From positions 558,001 through 622,000 of the forward strand of contig NZ_PIPW01000001.1 in assembly GCF_003987215.1 (NCBI RefSeq): DNA of 64,000 nucleotides, written 5' to 3'. A model generated the notes under the pieces. The model did not search any database. It had not been told where the DNA came from and saw only the letters and a list, made by a program, of their open reading frames with translations. Numbering within the stretch: position 1 is the first letter of the stretch; the number at the start of each line of letters is the position of its first letter. Made by a program: the position numbers and the translations under genes. Source of the DNA: Pseudidiomarina halophila (GTDB lineage: Bacteria > Pseudomonadota > Gammaproteobacteria > Enterobacterales > Alteromonadaceae). Positions 30,095-41,498 of the stretch are shown in pieces.

Positions 30095-30776
30095 GCAGGT
30101 TGCTGCAGTAATTCCGGCCGCAGGTATTGGTCGGCGAATGCAATCTGAATGCCCTAAACAATATCTGCAGCTTGGCCAGAAGACTGTACTTGAGTGGACG
30201 GTGCAGGCATTGTGCCAAGATCCCCGAATTAGCCATATTTACATTGCTACCAGTAACGATGACCCCTACTTTAGTGCCCAGCAGTTCAAGGTTAAGCAAC
30301 CTATTGTGCGCGTCCAGGGTGGTGCCACCCGGGCAGCTTCCGTTGCTGCCGGAGTACAAGCCGCGATCGCGGATGGTTTCAGCTGGGTCGCGGTACATGA
30401 TGCTGCGCGCCCCTGTTTAACCGCTGCGGAGTTGACGGCGGTGCTCGATGCGGCACTGAGTGATCCCGTCGGAGCACTGTTAGCTCTACCTGTGGCAGAC
30501 ACCTTAAAACGCAGTGAGGCGGGCCAGCGTAGTTCTGGCAGTGTTTGCCGTGAACAGTTATGGCAGGCACAGACACCGCAGGTTTTTCCCGCAGCAGAAC
30601 TGCAGCGGGGGTGGCAGTTGCTTGGTACTGACCATCCGGATTTAACCGATGAAGCGTCCGTCATGGAGGCTTTAGGCTTGCAACCACAGTTGGTGGTGGG
30701 ACGCCGTAGTAATTTAAAGATAACTCAGCCGGGTGATGAAGCGATCGCCCGCTTAATTGTATTGGACAAGGAGTAA
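30081..30776 (+). CDS. ispD: 2-C-methyl-D-erythritol 4-phosphate cytidylyltransferase
   Basis: Third enzyme of the MEP isoprenoid pathway, joining CTP and MEP to CDP-ME. The product is 231 residues. The CTP-binding loop is [19 protein letters not shown], and [11 protein letters not shown] and [12 protein letters not shown] are further family motifs. It overlaps ftsB and lies 2 bases before ispF, the enzyme two steps later in the same pathway. Confidence 0.96.
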   Translation: MTTIKQVAAVIPAAGIGRRMQSECPKQYLQLGQKTVLEWTVQALCQDPRISHIYIATSNDDPYFSAQQFKVKQPIVRVQGGATRAASVAAGVQAAIADGFSWVAVHDAARPCLTAAELTAVLDAALSDPVGALLALPVADTLKRSEAGQRSSGSVCREQLWQAQTPQVFPAAELQRGWQLLGTDHPDLTDEASVMEALGLQPQLVVGRRSNLKITQPGDEAIARLIVLDKE

Positions 30777-30778
30777 AT

Positions 30779-31264
30779 ATGCGGATTGGCCACGGCTATG
30801 ACGTGCATAAATTTGGTGGTGATAAACCACTTATGCTGGGAGGTATCGAAGTTCCTCATACCCGGGGCGTGATCGCCCACTCAGATGGCGATGTGATCCT
30901 GCATGCTGTTGCTGACGCTGTACTTGGTGCGCTTGCTCTAGGCGATATTGGCCATCACTTTCCAGATACAGACGCTGCATACGCCGGTGCCGACAGTGCG
31001 GTGTTACTGGCGGACGTTGTCAGTCAGGCACAGAGCAAAGGCTTTGAGCTCGGCAACCTGGATGTCACCGTAGTGGCGCAGGAACCACGTCTTGCTCCTT
31101 ATATTGCAAAAATGAAAGTCCGCATAGCGCAACTCTTTAATGCCGCTGACGATAGCGTCAATGTAAAAGCGACTACTACGGAAAAACTGGGTTTTGTTGG
31201 TCGCAAAGAGGGCATCGCCTGTCATGCTGTGGTCATCATGAAGGCGGTAACTAATGACGGATAA
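30779..31264 (+). CDS. ispF: 2-C-methyl-D-erythritol 2,4-cyclodiphosphate synthase
   Basis: Cyclises CDP-ME 2-phosphate, releasing CMP, in the MEP pathway. The product is 161 residues. The metal ligands lie in [12 protein letters not shown] and the family signature is [20 protein letters not shown] followed by IGHHFPDTD. The end [20 protein letters not shown] is typical. It overlaps truD by 11 bases. Confidence 0.97.
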   Translation: MRIGHGYDVHKFGGDKPLMLGGIEVPHTRGVIAHSDGDVILHAVADAVLGALALGDIGHHFPDTDAAYAGADSAVLLADVVSQAQSKGFELGNLDVTVVAQEPRLAPYIAKMKVRIAQLFNAADDSVNVKATTTEKLGFVGRKEGIACHAVVIMKAVTNDG

Positions 31265-32324
31265 TGTTCTGAACGAGTTAGCTTATTGGCACGGAAAGCC
31301 CGTGGTCACCGGCAAGTTCCGGCAGTCGAACCAGGATTTTCAGGTGGTTGAGCAATTAGTCGTTGGCGATGATGAGCCTGGTGAACATCAGTGGCTGTGG
31401 GTTTATAAAAACGGCGCAAACACCAACTTTGTTGCCCGTCAGCTGGCCGATTTTGCCGGTGTTTCCGAGCGCCAGGTGAGCTACGCGGGTTTAAAAGACC
31501 GCCATGCCGAAACCTGGCAGTGGTTTTCAGTGCAGTTGCCTGGTCAGGAGCTGCTGGCGTGGCATGAGCTTGAACATCCCGAGTTCCGGGTCGAACGTGC
31601 GGTGCAGCAGCAAAAAAAATTAAAGCAGGGCTACCATCAGGGCAACCGTTTTGTATTGCGGCTGCGCGACGTGAGTGACAGCGATGCACTTTTCGCGCGC
31701 TGGCAGCAGGTTGTTGCGCAAGGTGTGCCGAATTACTTTGGTGAGCAGCGGTTTGGTCATGGCGGGCAGAATTTAAGCAAAGCACGGGCGTGGTTAACTG
31801 GTGAGTTAAGCCGCAAACAGGTCAGGAAATGGAGTCGCCAGCAACAAGGCTTATTGCTTTCTGCGGCGCGTAGTCATCTGTTTAATACCATCGTAAGTGC
31901 GCGTATTGCCGCAGGCCGTCTGACGCCGGAACAAGGCGACTTTATGATTCTGGCGGGCAGCCGTTCATTCTTTCAGATTGAGACCATGGATGAGGAATTA
32001 CTGGCGCGGTGGCGTTCGGGTGATATCTTATTATCGGCACCTCTGGCGGGTAGTTGGCCTGAACCACGCGAGGCGCATCTGACTGACTTTGAGTTTACTT
32101 TGTTGCAGACCGATGCCGAGCTGCTTCAGGGGCTTAAACAGCAACGCGTGGATCTGGCGCGGCGCGCTTTGCTGGTAAAACCTGCGGAGCCAGAGTTTGA
32201 ACAACTCGATGCAAGCACGGCTGAAATACGTTTTACTTTGCCGAGCGGCAGTTTTGCCACTGGCCTATTGCGTGAACTACTGAACACCAACTCAGCAGAC
32301 GAACATGATAAGAGAGAAGGTTAA
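31254..32324 (+). CDS. truD: tRNA pseudouridine(13) synthase
   Basis: Converts U13 to pseudouridine in tRNA-Glu and others. The product is 356 residues. The N-terminal NxF-type stretch is [13 protein letters not shown], the catalytic Asp lies in [16 protein letters not shown], and the TruD insert region contains [17 protein letters not shown]. It overlaps ispF and lies 5 bases before surE, as in E. coli. Confidence 0.96.
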   Translation: MTDNVLNELAYWHGKPVVTGKFRQSNQDFQVVEQLVVGDDEPGEHQWLWVYKNGANTNFVARQLADFAGVSERQVSYAGLKDRHAETWQWFSVQLPGQELLAWHELEHPEFRVERAVQQQKKLKQGYHQGNRFVLRLRDVSDSDALFARWQQVVAQGVPNYFGEQRFGHGGQNLSKARAWLTGELSRKQVRKWSRQQQGLLLSAARSHLFNTIVSARIAAGRLTPEQGDFMILAGSRSFFQIETMDEELLARWRSGDILLSAPLAGSWPEPREAHLTDFEFTLLQTDAELLQGLKQQRVDLARRALLVKPAEPEFEQLDASTAEIRFTLPSGSFATGLLRELLNTNSADEHDKREG

Positions 32325-32329
32325 TCATT

Positions 32330-33079
32330 ATGATGAAATTATTAGTGAGTAATGACGATGGCGTACATGCTCCCGGTATCGCTGCGTTATACGAAGCCCT
32401 GAATGAAATTGCCCAGGTGCGGGTTATTGCACCGGATCGCAACTGCAGCGGCGCGAGCAACTCGTTGACCTTACACAATCCGTTACGGGTGCAACGCTTA
32501 GCTAATGGTTTCTACTCACTCAATGGAACCCCAACGGACTGTGTGCATCTGGGCACCAATTCACCCCTGACGGATGATGTTGACCTGGTCGTTTCAGGAA
32601 TTAATGATGGCCCTAACATGGGCGACGATGTACTTTATTCAGGCACCGTTGCTGCAGCGATGGAAGGGCGTTACATGGGCTTTCCAGCTATCGCAGTATC
32701 AATGGGGTCACGCAGTGAAGATTACTATGATGTGGCAGCGCGGGTAGTTGCCGATGTGGTCAAAAAAATGGCAGATAACCCGTTGCGACTTGATACCATC
32801 CTGAATATCAATGTGCCAGCCATGCCATATGACGAGCTGAAAGGTATTAAAGTCACGCGCCTGGGACGCCGGCATCGGGCGGAAACCATGGTCGAGTCCA
32901 AAGATCCTTTTGGCCGTAAAATCTACTGGTATGGCCCTATTGGTGGTCATCAGGATGACGGCGAGGATACCGATTTTTATGCTGTACGAGAAGGTTACGT
33001 CTCAATTACACCGATTAGTCTTGATATGACTGCGCGGAGTCATCAGGAGACGCTGGCCGATTGGTTAACCGAAAAATAA
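32330..33079 (+). CDS. surE: 5'/3'-nucleotidase SurE
   Basis: Survival protein with nucleotidase and exopolyphosphatase activity. The product is 249 residues. The metal-binding N-terminus is [13 protein letters not shown], and [11 protein letters not shown] and [20 protein letters not shown] are the other active-site segments. Two ATG codons stand in tandem at 32330 and 32333; GAGAAGG upstream suits either. It lies in the stationary-phase run surE-pcm-nlpD-rpoS. Confidence 0.97.
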   Translation: MMKLLVSNDDGVHAPGIAALYEALNEIAQVRVIAPDRNCSGASNSLTLHNPLRVQRLANGFYSLNGTPTDCVHLGTNSPLTDDVDLVVSGINDGPNMGDDVLYSGTVAAAMEGRYMGFPAIAVSMGSRSEDYYDVAARVVADVVKKMADNPLRLDTILNINVPAMPYDELKGIKVTRLGRRHRAETMVESKDPFGRKIYWYGPIGGHQDDGEDTDFYAVREGYVSITPISLDMTARSHQETLADWLTEK

Positions 33080-33092
33080 GAATAACACTACC

Positions 33093-33728
33093 ATGATTCA
33101 AAATTTCCAGGGAATGGCTAAGCGCTTGGTCGCTCAGCTGCGCAACCAGGGTATTACCAATGAGCAGGTACTCGAGGTTATTGGCTCGACGCCCAGGCAT
33201 CAGTTTATGCCGGAGTCATTGGCACATAAAGCCTATGAGAATACCGCATTGCCGATTGGCAAGGGGCAAACGATCTCGCAGCCACTCATAGTCGCGTCAA
33301 TGACGCAGTTACTGATGCAGCATCATTGTCATTCGGTATTAGAAATCGGCACGGGAAGTGGTTATCAGACCGCGATTCTCGCGCAATTAGTGGATCGCGT
33401 GTTCTCTGTTGAACGCATCGCTGAACTGCAATATCAGGCCAAACGTCGCTTGAAAAAGCTGGATCTGCACAACATCAGTATGCGCCATGGTGATGGCTGG
33501 CAGGGCTGGCAGTCAAAAGCTCCTTTCGATGGCATTATTGTCACAGCCGCGGCAAGTGATATCCCTCATGCGCTGATGGAACAACTGGCTGACGGTGGGG
33601 TGATGATCATCCCGGTGGGCTCGGTAAAACAGCGGTTAGTCGTTATCCGCCGCTTTGGCGATGACTATGAACATAAACAACTTGGTGACGTTAAATTCGT
33701 TCCGTTAGTACCTGGAAGTCTGGCATGA
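33093..33728 (+). CDS. pcm: Protein-L-isoaspartate O-methyltransferase
   Basis: SAM-dependent repair enzyme that methylates isoaspartyl residues in aged proteins. The product is 211 residues. Motifs are [20 protein letters not shown] (substrate loop) and the SAM site [18 protein letters not shown], with [13 protein letters not shown] as a later motif. It lies 13 bases after surE and overlaps yqaA by 4 bases. Confidence 0.96.
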   Translation: MIQNFQGMAKRLVAQLRNQGITNEQVLEVIGSTPRHQFMPESLAHKAYENTALPIGKGQTISQPLIVASMTQLLMQHHCHSVLEIGTGSGYQTAILAQLVDRVFSVERIAELQYQAKRRLKKLDLHNISMRHGDGWQGWQSKAPFDGIIVTAAASDIPHALMEQLADGGVMIIPVGSVKQRLVVIRRFGDDYEHKQLGDVKFVPLVPGSLA

Positions 33729-34306
33729 AGCTATTTAGTTCGTTATATGATCGCGTACTGGTTTGGTCGCAGCATCGCCGCGCTCCTTCAATTTTGGCTG
33801 CGATCAGCTTTACTGAAGCGGTCGTATTCCCGATACCGCCCGATGTCATGCTGGCACCAATGGCAATGACCCAGCCTAAACGTGCATGGTTCTTCGCATT
33901 TATTACGACTATTGCCTCAGTGCTCGGCGGTATTGCCGGTTATTGGCTGGGTTACTTTGCTTTTGACCCCCTTGTTCTGCCATTAATCGAGTGGGCAGGC
34001 TATGAAGAGAAACTCGCCACCATTACCCGCTGGTTCCAGGATTACGGCTTCTGGATTATTTTCATAGCGGGTTTTTCGCCGTTGCCTTACAAGTTATTTA
34101 CGGTTACAGGTGGTATGTTGCAGGTGCTTTTTGTACCTTTTGTGTTAGGTTCACTTATTAGTCGCGGTTTACGTTATTACTTAGTAGCCTGGCTATTACG
34201 AACAGGCGGCCCAGTCATGGCCGTAAAACTTCGAACCTATGTTGACCGAATTGGGTGGGCATTGGTTATTCTTGCGGTAATTGCCTATGTATGGACACGT
34301 TTTTAG
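33725..34306 (+). CDS. YqaA family membrane protein (DedA/SNARE-associated superfamily)
   Basis: A 193-residue inner-membrane protein with family features [17 protein letters not shown] near residues 31-47, a Gly-rich stretch ([16 protein letters not shown]) and [16 protein letters not shown]. These match the YqaA branch of the DedA-like superfamily, whose function is linked to membrane homeostasis or lipid flipping. It is coupled to pcm (ATGA) and overlaps nlpD. In E. coli yqaA is not between pcm and nlpD; this insertion is common in other gammaproteobacteria. Confidence 0.88.
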   Translation: MKLFSSLYDRVLVWSQHRRAPSILAAISFTEAVVFPIPPDVMLAPMAMTQPKRAWFFAFITTIASVLGGIAGYWLGYFAFDPLVLPLIEWAGYEEKLATITRWFQDYGFWIIFIAGFSPLPYKLFTVTGGMLQVLFVPFVLGSLISRGLRYYLVAWLLRTGGPVMAVKLRTYVDRIGWALVILAVIAYVWTRF

Positions 34307-35150
34307 GATTGTCTGGGTTAGCACAGTGCTGTTGACTCTGGTCGCCTGCGCGCAACGCCAGGCGCCTGCTCCTGTTACACGTGTCTATCAAGGGCCCAGC
34401 ATTCACGACTTCGAGCCTAATAGTCTTGCTGGTGACACCTATCATGTGGCACCAGGCGATACCCTGTATTCTATTGCTTTTCGGGCAAATGTCGATGTCC
34501 GAACTCTGGCGGATTACAACAACCTTAGCGAACCCTATACCATATTCCCGGGACAGGAATTGCGACTAACTCCGCGCATAACCTCAGTTAGCTCAGGCCC
34601 TAAGACAACGAGAACGCCACAAGTCGTTGATTCCGCCGAAAAGAAAGGGTATCGTGAGGTTAAAAGTAAACAAAAGGTTACGAATTCAGAGCCGAAGCCT
34701 GAGGCGCAACCAGCACCGGCACGCCAACCTGGCGTGGTAAAACCCTCGACGGAGAGGTTTCCGGACAGTAATGCGCTGGGATGGCAATGGCCGACTAAGA
34801 ATAAAGTGATTCGTGATTTTTCAACGGCCGCGGCCGGTAATAAAGGATTGGATTTTGCCGGAACTAAAGGTGACCCAGTACACGCGGCAGCCGCCGGTAA
34901 AGTTGTTTATGCAGGTAATGCTTTAAAAGGATATGGTAATTTAATTATTCTGAAACATAACGATGATTATATAACTGCGTACGCCCACAACGATAAATTG
35001 CTAATCAAAGAGCAGCAATGGGTCAGCGCAGGGGACATAATTGCTGAAATGGGGAATACAGAAGCGGAACGGGTGAAGTTGCATTTTGAAGTCCGGTTTC
35101 GCGGGAAGTCTGTAAATCCGAGGCACTATTTACCACGGGGGTCACAATGA
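34287..35150 (+). CDS. nlpD: Murein hydrolase activator NlpD (lipoprotein)
   Basis: Outer-membrane lipoprotein that activates the amidase AmiC at the septum. The product is 287 residues from the ATG at 34287, which gives a lipoprotein signal ending LTLVAC (Cys21); a TTG two codons earlier is less likely. A LysM domain covers [20 protein letters not shown] to GQELRL. A C-terminal LytM/M23-like domain begins [20 protein letters not shown]. It lacks the first metal-binding His, as does E. coli NlpD, so it is an activator rather than an enzyme. It overlaps rpoS by 4 bases; in E. coli the main rpoS promoter lies inside nlpD. Confidence 0.94.
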   Translation: MYGHVFRIVWVSTVLLTLVACAQRQAPAPVTRVYQGPSIHDFEPNSLAGDTYHVAPGDTLYSIAFRANVDVRTLADYNNLSEPYTIFPGQELRLTPRITSVSSGPKTTRTPQVVDSAEKKGYREVKSKQKVTNSEPKPEAQPAPARQPGVVKPSTERFPDSNALGWQWPTKNKVIRDFSTAAAGNKGLDFAGTKGDPVHAAAAGKVVYAGNALKGYGNLIILKHNDDYITAYAHNDKLLIKEQQWVSAGDIIAEMGNTEAERVKLHFEVRFRGKSVNPRHYLPRGSQ

Positions 35151-36121
35151 GTCGACAAAATGACGTGGACGACGTTGACGAGAAAGAAGTCATGTCGGAA
35201 ATGGAAAAGTCTGCTGCTTCTGATACCGACACGGATGATTCCGAGTTTGACGAAATCATCGCTAACCGAGCGACGTATCAGAAAAAAATGGATGCTACCC
35301 AGCTATACCTCAGCGAGATTGGTTTTTCTCCGCTACTGACCGCAGAAGAAGAAGTTCACTTCTCGCGGCTGGCACTTAAGGGTGATAAGGCCGCACGCGC
35401 TCGGATGATCGAGAGCAACCTGCGGTTAGTTGTTAAAATTGCGCGCCGTTATACCAATCGGGGCCTACCTCTGCTTGACCTGGTGGAAGAAGGGAATTTA
35501 GGCCTTATTCGCGCCGTCGAAAAGTTCGACCCTGAACGAGGGTTTCGTTTCTCAACCTATGCAACCTGGTGGATCCGCCAAACGATTGAACGCGCAATTA
35601 TGAATCAGACGCGTACCATCCGTTTGCCTATTCATGTGGTAAAAGAGCTAAACAGTTACCTGCGCGCATCGCGTGAGCTTGCACATAAGCTCGATCATGA
35701 GCCTACAGCGGAAGACATAGCTGAACAATTGGATGTGTCTGTTGCTGACGTCAGTCGTATGCTGCGTTTAAACGAGCGTATTGCTTCCGTTGACACGCCT
35801 TTAGGTGGCGATAACGATAAATCCCTGGTTGATTTGTTAACTGACGAAAATGACCATGGCCCAGAAGGGGTCATGCAAGACGATGACCTGAAAGAGCATA
35901 TCGTTGATTGGTTGGCCAGTCTGAATGGCAAACAACGCGAAGTTCTTGCGCGACGGTTTGGCTTAATGGGCTACGAGCCAGCAACCTTAGAAGATGTTGG
36001 CAGAGAAATTGGCTTAACCCGTGAGCGGGTAAGACAGATTCAAGTCGAGGCCCTGCGTCGCTTACGTGACATGTTACGCCAACAGGGCCTGAGTCTGGAT
36101 GCGCTGTTCCAGGTGGATTAG
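35147..36121 (+). CDS. rpoS: Stationary-phase sigma factor RpoS (sigma-S)
   Basis: Alternative sigma factor for general stress and stationary phase. The product is 324 residues; E. coli has 330. Region 1.2 starts [20 protein letters not shown]. Region 2 carries [39 protein letters not shown] and the -10-binding [16 protein letters not shown]. Region 4 has [19 protein letters not shown] and the helix-turn-helix [18 protein letters not shown]. Its ATG overlaps the nlpD stop, and its last 4 bases overlap the mutS stop on the other strand. Confidence 0.97.
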   Translation: MSRQNDVDDVDEKEVMSEMEKSAASDTDTDDSEFDEIIANRATYQKKMDATQLYLSEIGFSPLLTAEEEVHFSRLALKGDKAARARMIESNLRLVVKIARRYTNRGLPLLDLVEEGNLGLIRAVEKFDPERGFRFSTYATWWIRQTIERAIMNQTRTIRLPIHVVKELNSYLRASRELAHKLDHEPTAEDIAEQLDVSVADVSRMLRLNERIASVDTPLGGDNDKSLVDLLTDENDHGPEGVMQDDDLKEHIVDWLASLNGKQREVLARRFGLMGYEPATLEDVGREIGLTRERVRQIQVEALRRLRDMLRQQGLSLDALFQVD

Positions 36122-38700
36122 TCTTTCTCAGTGAGACGCTGTTGCCAGTGAGCTAACCATTGCAGCGCTTCAAGTGGAGTCATGGTGTTTAACCTGAGCT
36201 CGCTGAGCGCTTGCAGTGCACCTTGCTCTAATTGCTTTTCAGGGGCCAGTTCAGTAGCTGGTGAATCACTGATAGCGTCACGGTTCACTAACTGCTTAGG
36301 TTGATGTTCCAGTTCAGCCAATACTTGTCTGGCGCGCAGTAGCACGTCTTTTGGTAATCCCGCAAGTTGCGCCACCTGAACCCCAAAACTACGGTTTGCT
36401 GCACCACGCGTGACACGATGTTCAAAAACAATGCTATCACCATGTTCGGTTGCTTCAACATGCACATTCACGCAACCATCTTGCTCGCCGATACTCTGCG
36501 TTAGCTCAAAGTAATGGGTTGCAAATAATGTCAGCGAGCGGTTGTTGTCCAATAACGCTTCAGCACAGGCCCAGGCCAGGGCTAAACCGTCATAAGTTGA
36601 AGTGCCGCGGCCAATTTCATCCATCAATACCAGACTGTGTGCCGTTGCATTATGAAGGATGGTCGCAGCTTCCGTCATTTCCACCATAAACGTCGATCGT
36701 CCTGAGGCAAGATCGTCGGACGCACCGATACGGGTGAAGATCCGGTCAACCGGGCCAAAACAGGCTGACTCAGCCGGCACGAAACTGCCGCAGTGGGCCA
36801 TAATAACCAGCAAGGCCGCCTGACGCATGTAGGTTGATTTACCCCCCATATTGGGACCTGTGACCAACAACATGCGCTGCTCTTCATTAATGCTTAGGTC
36901 GTTGGCGATAAAGGGCTCTTCGAGTTGCTGCTCAATAACCGGATGACGGGCATCGCGCAGCTCAATACCGATTGTTTGCTGTAATTCTGGCCGGCAATAG
37001 TTCTGACGAATGGCCAAGGCGGCGAAGCTTCGCAGCACATCAATTTCAGCCAGCGCTTGGGCGGTCTGTTGCAGCGGAGTCAGATGTTCAGCAACTTCAT
37101 TTAATAAAGCTTCGTACAGCCATTTTTCTCTTACCAACGCCCGCGATTGCGCCTGCAAAACCTTGTCTTCATAGGTTTTTAATTCAGGAATAATGTAGCG
37201 TTCAGCATTTTTTAAGGTTTGCCGGCGCTGATAATCTGCCGGAATATGCTGTGCGCTGGCACGACTGGCCTCCAAATAATAGCCATGCACCTTGTTGTAA
37301 CCGACCTTTAAGGTTTGAATACCAGTGCGTTGCCGTTCCCGCGTTTCGATTTGCCGAAGGAAGTCAGTCGCGCCCGCTGCAAGCTGACGTTGCTCATCAA
37401 GCTCCTCGTCAAAGCCATCAGCAATGACACCGCCATCACGGATCAGCATCGGTGGTGTTTCAATAAGTGCTTGCTGCAGGGTTTGGAGTAGCTCAGGGAA
37501 GTCCTGCAGCCGCGCGGTCCAGGGCGTTAATGCCTCAGCATTACCCAGTGTACTGCGCAGTTCAGGTAAACTCTGTAGCGCGCTGCGCAGACGGGTGAGA
37601 TCGCGCGGACGGGCGCTGCGTAACCCAATGCGCGAAAGAATTCGCTCTAAATCACCGATATTACGCAGCAGCTTGCGTAGATCATCTAACTCAAGGCGTT
37701 GCAATTCGGCTACCGCATCGTAGCGCTGGCGTAGCACCTGTTGATCCCGCAGTGGTCGTTGTAGCCAGCGGCGGAATAACCGACCACCCATTGCCGTTGC
37801 GGTGGTATTCAGCGTGGCAAACAACGACGTCGCGGCACCGCTAAGAGAGGTCACCAACTCAAGATTACGCTGGCTTGCGGCATCCATCTGAATCGCGTCA
37901 TCGCCTTGTTCAGCGCGAATACTTTGAATATGCGGAAGCGCCGATCGCTGAGTGAGTTTTACGTAACTTAAAAGTGCACCCGCGGCACCAATTGCACGGG
38001 TCAGAGCAGTAATGCCAAAGCCGTCAAGATGTTGAACCTGAAATTGCCGACATAGCAATGCAACACCGCTGTCGCTGGCAAACTCCCAGTCTGGGCGCGG
38101 TCGGATCGAGCCGTTCTGGTACCAGTTTTTTTGCCAGGTCATGGTGTCCGGATGCAAGAGTTCTGCAGGTTGTAAGCGTTGTAGTTCAGCTTGCAGTTGT
38201 TGCTCGTCCTTACACTCCAGGACACTAAAACGACCGCTGGCTAAATCGAGACAGGCAATCCCGAATAGGTTGTCGTAGGTGACTGCGACCAACAGATTCT
38301 CGCTGGTTTCTGAGAGCAAAGCTTCGTCGGTTACTGTCCCCGGAGTAAGTACCCGAACTACTTGACGTTCAACCGGCCCTTTACTGGTAGCGGGATCGCC
38401 GATTTGTTCGCAGATAGCGACGGACTCACCCATCTGCAGTAACCGCGCAAGGTAGTTTTCGGCAGCATGATAAGGTACACCCGCCATCGGAATGGGCTTG
38501 CCATTACTTGCACCGCGTTGAGTCAGCGAAATATCCAGCAATTCAGCAGCTTTGCGCGCATCATCGAAGAAGAGTTCGTAGAAGTCTCCCATACGATAGA
38601 ACAAAAGCGTGTCCGCGTGTTCTGCCTTGATGCGTAAGTATTGCTGCATCATGGGTGTATGCGAAGAAAAATCTGCACTGGCTGTTGTCGCTGTCGGCAT
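36118..38700 (-). CDS. mutS: DNA mismatch repair protein MutS
   Basis: Recognises mismatches and recruits MutL. The product is 860 residues from the ATG at 38700; E. coli has 853. An in-frame extension to 38889 has no family similarity and would overlap pncC, so I rejected it. The mismatch-reading Phe-x-Glu is Phe40/Glu42 in [11 protein letters not shown]. The ATPase has Walker [15 protein letters not shown] and Walker [17 protein letters not shown]. It is convergent with rpoS (4-base overlap) and divergent from pncC across 50 bases. Confidence 0.96.
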   Translation of the reverse strand: MPTATTASADFSSHTPMMQQYLRIKAEHADTLLFYRMGDFYELFFDDARKAAELLDISLTQRGASNGKPIPMAGVPYHAAENYLARLLQMGESVAICEQIGDPATSKGPVERQVVRVLTPGTVTDEALLSETSENLLVAVTYDNLFGIACLDLASGRFSVLECKDEQQLQAELQRLQPAELLHPDTMTWQKNWYQNGSIRPRPDWEFASDSGVALLCRQFQVQHLDGFGITALTRAIGAAGALLSYVKLTQRSALPHIQSIRAEQGDDAIQMDAASQRNLELVTSLSGAATSLFATLNTTATAMGGRLFRRWLQRPLRDQQVLRQRYDAVAELQRLELDDLRKLLRNIGDLERILSRIGLRSARPRDLTRLRSALQSLPELRSTLGNAEALTPWTARLQDFPELLQTLQQALIETPPMLIRDGGVIADGFDEELDEQRQLAAGATDFLRQIETRERQRTGIQTLKVGYNKVHGYYLEASRASAQHIPADYQRRQTLKNAERYIIPELKTYEDKVLQAQSRALVREKWLYEALLNEVAEHLTPLQQTAQALAEIDVLRSFAALAIRQNYCRPELQQTIGIELRDARHPVIEQQLEEPFIANDLSINEEQRMLLVTGPNMGGKSTYMRQAALLVIMAHCGSFVPAESACFGPVDRIFTRIGASDDLASGRSTFMVEMTEAATILHNATAHSLVLMDEIGRGTSTYDGLALAWACAEALLDNNRSLTLFATHYFELTQSIGEQDGCVNVHVEATEHGDSIVFEHRVTRGAANRSFGVQVAQLAGLPKDVLLRARQVLAELEHQPKQLVNRDAISDSPATELAPEKQLEQGALQALSELRLNTMTPLEALQWLAHWQQRLTEKD

Positions 38701-38750
38701 GCCTGCTATTATCCGTTTAGAGTAAGTTTTTATGGGAGCTTGATGGCAAA

Positions 38751-39233
38751 ATGGTAACACAATCTCATTCTGATCTGGCACAACAAATCGGCCGCTGGTT
38801 GCTGGAAAAAAATTGGCGCATGGCAACCGCAGAGTCCTGTACCGGTGGCGGAATAGGTTATGCTTTAACTTCAGTCGCCGGAAGTTCACAGTGGTTTGAA
38901 GGTGGTTTTATAACCTATAGCAACGCCCTGAAGCAGCACTTGTTGGACGTTCCTGCATCGACATTGGAGCAAAGTGGCGCGGTATCAGGCGCTACGGCAG
39001 AGGCAATGGCCAGAGGCGCGCGCAAAAAAGCTGACACAGAGCTTGCGGTTGCCGTTACTGGTGTAGCCGGACCTACTGGTGGCAGCAATGACAAACCCAT
39101 AGGTTTAGTCTGGTTCGGCCTGGCCTGGCCTGAGGGAAGTTGCAGCTGGTCAAAACAATTTGGCGGCGCCCGGGAGGAGGTCAGGGATGCCACAATAAGC
39201 GAAGCATTAAGGTGTTATGAAAAAATTTCTTGA
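38751..39233 (+). CDS. pncC: Nicotinamide-nucleotide amidohydrolase PncC (CinA C-terminal type)
   Basis: Deamidates nicotinamide mononucleotide to nicotinate mononucleotide in pyridine nucleotide salvage. The product is 160 residues and corresponds to the CinA C-terminal domain alone. Family motifs are [44 protein letters not shown] and [11 protein letters not shown]. It lies directly before the recA LexA box, the same pncC-recA order as in E. coli. Confidence 0.94.
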   Translation: MVTQSHSDLAQQIGRWLLEKNWRMATAESCTGGGIGYALTSVAGSSQWFEGGFITYSNALKQHLLDVPASTLEQSGAVSGATAEAMARGARKKADTELAVAVTGVAGPTGGSNDKPIGLVWFGLAWPEGSCSWSKQFGGAREEVRDATISEALRCYEKIS

Positions 39234-39257
39234 TACTGTATAAAAATACAGTATACT
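39230..39257 (+). promoter_or_regulatory. Sigma-70 promoter of recA
   Basis: TTGATA (39230-39235), 16 bases and TATACT (39252-39257) form a strong promoter about 42 bases before recA. The LexA box fills the spacer and parts of both hexamers. Confidence 0.75.
39234..39253. promoter_or_regulatory. LexA (SOS) box of recA
   Basis: TACTGTATAAAAATACAGTA matches the proteobacterial SOS box (TACTGTATATATATACAGTA) with the CTG-N10-CAG core intact. It starts right after the pncC stop codon and overlaps the recA promoter, so LexA binding should block transcription until DNA damage. Confidence 0.93.
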
Positions 39258-39292
39258 CAGTTTTTATCGCAATCACTAGAACGGACATTATC

Positions 39293-40345
39293 ATGAGCAA
39301 CGACAAACAAAAAGCACTCGACGCGGCACTTAGTCAGATCGAACGTCAATTTGGTAAAGGTTCCATTATGCGCTTGGGCGACAACCAAACGCTAGACATC
39401 GACTTTGTTTCTACAGGGTCACTTAGTTTAGATATCGCCCTGGGTATCGGTGGTTTGCCGTTTGGCCGTGTTGTCGAAGTTTATGGTCCTGAATCGAGCG
39501 GTAAAACGACCTTAACGTTGCAGGTAATTGCCGAAGCACAAAAAGCCGGCAAGGTTTGTGCTTTTGTCGACGCGGAACATGCTCTTGATCCAATTTATGC
39601 TGCGAAACTTGGTGTAAACGTTGATGAACTGTTGGTTTCACAACCGGATAACGGCGAGCAAGCACTGGAAATTTGCGACATGCTGGTGCGTTCAGCGGCG
39701 GTTGACGTGGTTATCGTTGACTCCGTAGCCGCATTAACACCAAAAGCTGAAATCGAAGGTGAGATGGGGGACAGTCATGTAGGTTTGCAGGCGCGTCTGA
39801 TGTCGCAAGCATTACGTAAGCTGACCGCCAATATTAAGCGTTCGAACAGCTTGTGTATCTTCATTAACCAAATCCGGATGAAGATTGGCGTTATGTTTGG
39901 TAACCCAGAAACCACCACTGGTGGTAATGCGCTGAAATTCTACTCGTCAGTACGTCTGGATATTCGCCGCACCGGTGCCGTAAAAGAAGGTGATGAAGTC
40001 GTCGGCAACGAGACCCGGGTTAAAGTTGTGAAGAACAAAGTCGCGCCACCGTTCAAGCAAGCTGAATTCCAGATCATGTACGGATCAGGTATTTCTAAAG
40101 AAGGTGAGTTGGTTGACCTGGGTGTAAAACAGAAGATTGTTGATAAAGCCGGTGCATGGTATAGCTATAACGGTGATAAGATCGGTCAGGGTAAAGCGAA
40201 CGCAATGAAGTTTCTCAAGGAGAATCCGAAGATTGCGGCCGATATTGAAAAACGCATCCGTGAGCAGTTATTGGCTAAGCCAGTGAAGGCTGAGAAGTCC
40301 GCTGAGAAACCAGATGCTGAAGTGACGGATGAAGATTTGATTTGA
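39293..40345 (+). CDS. recA: Recombinase RecA
   Basis: Strand-exchange protein and SOS coprotease. The product is 350 residues from the ATG at 39293; an upstream in-frame ATG at 39230 would lie upstream of the promoter -10 and add a non-family extension. Walker A is GPESSGKTT (residues 66-74), Walker B region is [12 protein letters not shown], and loop L2 contains [18 protein letters not shown]. The acidic C-terminal tail [10 protein letters not shown] is typical. recX, which often follows recA, is absent; a patatin-like gene follows after 19 bases. Confidence 0.98.
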   Translation: MSNDKQKALDAALSQIERQFGKGSIMRLGDNQTLDIDFVSTGSLSLDIALGIGGLPFGRVVEVYGPESSGKTTLTLQVIAEAQKAGKVCAFVDAEHALDPIYAAKLGVNVDELLVSQPDNGEQALEICDMLVRSAAVDVVIVDSVAALTPKAEIEGEMGDSHVGLQARLMSQALRKLTANIKRSNSLCIFINQIRMKIGVMFGNPETTTGGNALKFYSSVRLDIRRTGAVKEGDEVVGNETRVKVVKNKVAPPFKQAEFQIMYGSGISKEGELVDLGVKQKIVDKAGAWYSYNGDKIGQGKANAMKFLKENPKIAADIEKRIREQLLAKPVKAEKSAEKPDAEVTDEDLI

Positions 40346-40364
40346 TAAAAAGGAATGTTCAGCG

Positions 40365-41399
40365 ATGAGTAGTGATGTGAAAGTTGCTCTCGCACTTGGT
40401 TCTGGTGCAGCTCGTGGATGGTCCCATATTGGCGTGATTAAAGCGTTGAAAGAAATGGGCATTGAAGTTGATATCGTTGCAGGAACATCTATCGGCTCCC
40501 TTGTGGGGGCCGGTTTTGCTTCCGGCCGACTCGATGAGCTTGAGAATTGGGTTCGGGACATGGGCCGTTGGCAGGTGTTTAACCTGCTGGATTTTGGTTT
40601 TAGCCACGGCGGTATTATTCAGGGCGAAAAAGTTTTTAGCCACGCGCGCGAGCGTTTTGGCGGCGTTGAAATCGAAAATCTTGATGTTGTCTATGGCGCA
40701 GTCGCTACGGATCTCTATACGGGGCGGGAAGTGTGGTTACGGGAAGGCGATATTTACCATGCCGCACGCGCTTCATGTTCAATGCCAGGGTTATTAGCTC
40801 CATCTGCGCATAATGGTCGTTGGCTGGTTGATGGCGGTTTGGTTAATCCGGTGCCGGTCTCATTATGTCGTGCTCTGGGCGGTGACTTTGTTATTGCAGT
40901 ACATCTTAATTCACAGCTGAATAATGCTGCTATAGAAGCACGGGGACGTGATAATCCACCACAACCCGAACCTGAAGCAGATGTACATGCCATGCCAAAA
41001 ACGGCAACCACAGCGGTTGAAAGTGGATCTGCCTCTGAGACGTCTGAGTTGACGATTCAGCAAGAGGAAGAAGCTGACGAAGGCTTCTTCAAAAACTTCC
41101 TGTCTGCCAGCAGTCAGTACTGGGATGGCGTGATGGATAAATTCAGTGGTCCGTCGCACAAGGCTCCCGGGATGTTCGGTGTTATGGCAGGTGCCATCGA
41201 TATCATGCAGGAACGTATTACCAAAGGGCGTATTGCCGGTGACCCGCCAGATATACTGGTGCAGCCTAAATTAGGTCATATTGGTCTGCTGGAGTTTGAG
41301 CGTGGTAACGAAGCCATCGATTTAGGTTATGAAACGACAATGCGGATGAAGGATTATATCCTCAGTGAACTCGAGCTCTACACCGAGCGTCGTGGCTAG
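40365..41399 (+). CDS. Patatin-like phospholipase (RssA family)
   Basis: A 344-residue serine hydrolase. The oxyanion loop is GSGAARGWSHIG (near 12-23), the nucleophile is Ser42 in AGTSIGS, and the catalytic Asp156 is in LVDGGLVNPV, giving the patatin Ser-Asp dyad. The order and spacing match RssA/NTE-type proteins. An acidic insert around residues 195-240 (QQEEEADEGFF) is longer than in E. coli RssA (301 residues). It has no signal peptide, so it probably acts on membrane lipids from the cytoplasm. It lies 19 bases after recA, followed by a terminator. Confidence 0.87.
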   Translation: MSSDVKVALALGSGAARGWSHIGVIKALKEMGIEVDIVAGTSIGSLVGAGFASGRLDELENWVRDMGRWQVFNLLDFGFSHGGIIQGEKVFSHARERFGGVEIENLDVVYGAVATDLYTGREVWLREGDIYHAARASCSMPGLLAPSAHNGRWLVDGGLVNPVPVSLCRALGGDFVIAVHLNSQLNNAAIEARGRDNPPQPEPEADVHAMPKTATTAVESGSASETSELTIQQEEEADEGFFKNFLSASSQYWDGVMDKFSGPSHKAPGMFGVMAGAIDIMQERITKGRIAGDPPDILVQPKLGHIGLLEFERGNEAIDLGYETTMRMKDYILSELELYTERRG

Positions 41400-41451
41400 T
41401 TTTTAGCAACGAAGCAGCGGCAACAATCATAAAATACCTATCGCAAAGCAA

Positions 41452-41482
41452 AAAAAACCGCAGCCGGAGCTGCGGTTTTTTG
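41452..41482. terminator. Bidirectional rho-independent terminator
   Basis: AACCGCAGC (41456-41464), loop CGGA, GCTGCGGTT (41469-41477), flanked by an A-run on the left and a T-run on the right. It can end both the recA-side transcripts and the convergent putP transcript. Confidence 0.9.
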
Positions 41483-41498
41483 TTGAGCGCTAATGCGT

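Noticed and set aside
38701-38889. 63-residue N-terminal extension of MutS
   Set aside because: It is unlike MutS proteins, would overlap pncC and its promoter region, and the ATG at 38700 gives the family N-terminus.
39230-39292. 21-residue N-terminal extension of RecA
   Set aside because: It is encoded by the promoter and LexA box themselves, so it would not be transcribed.
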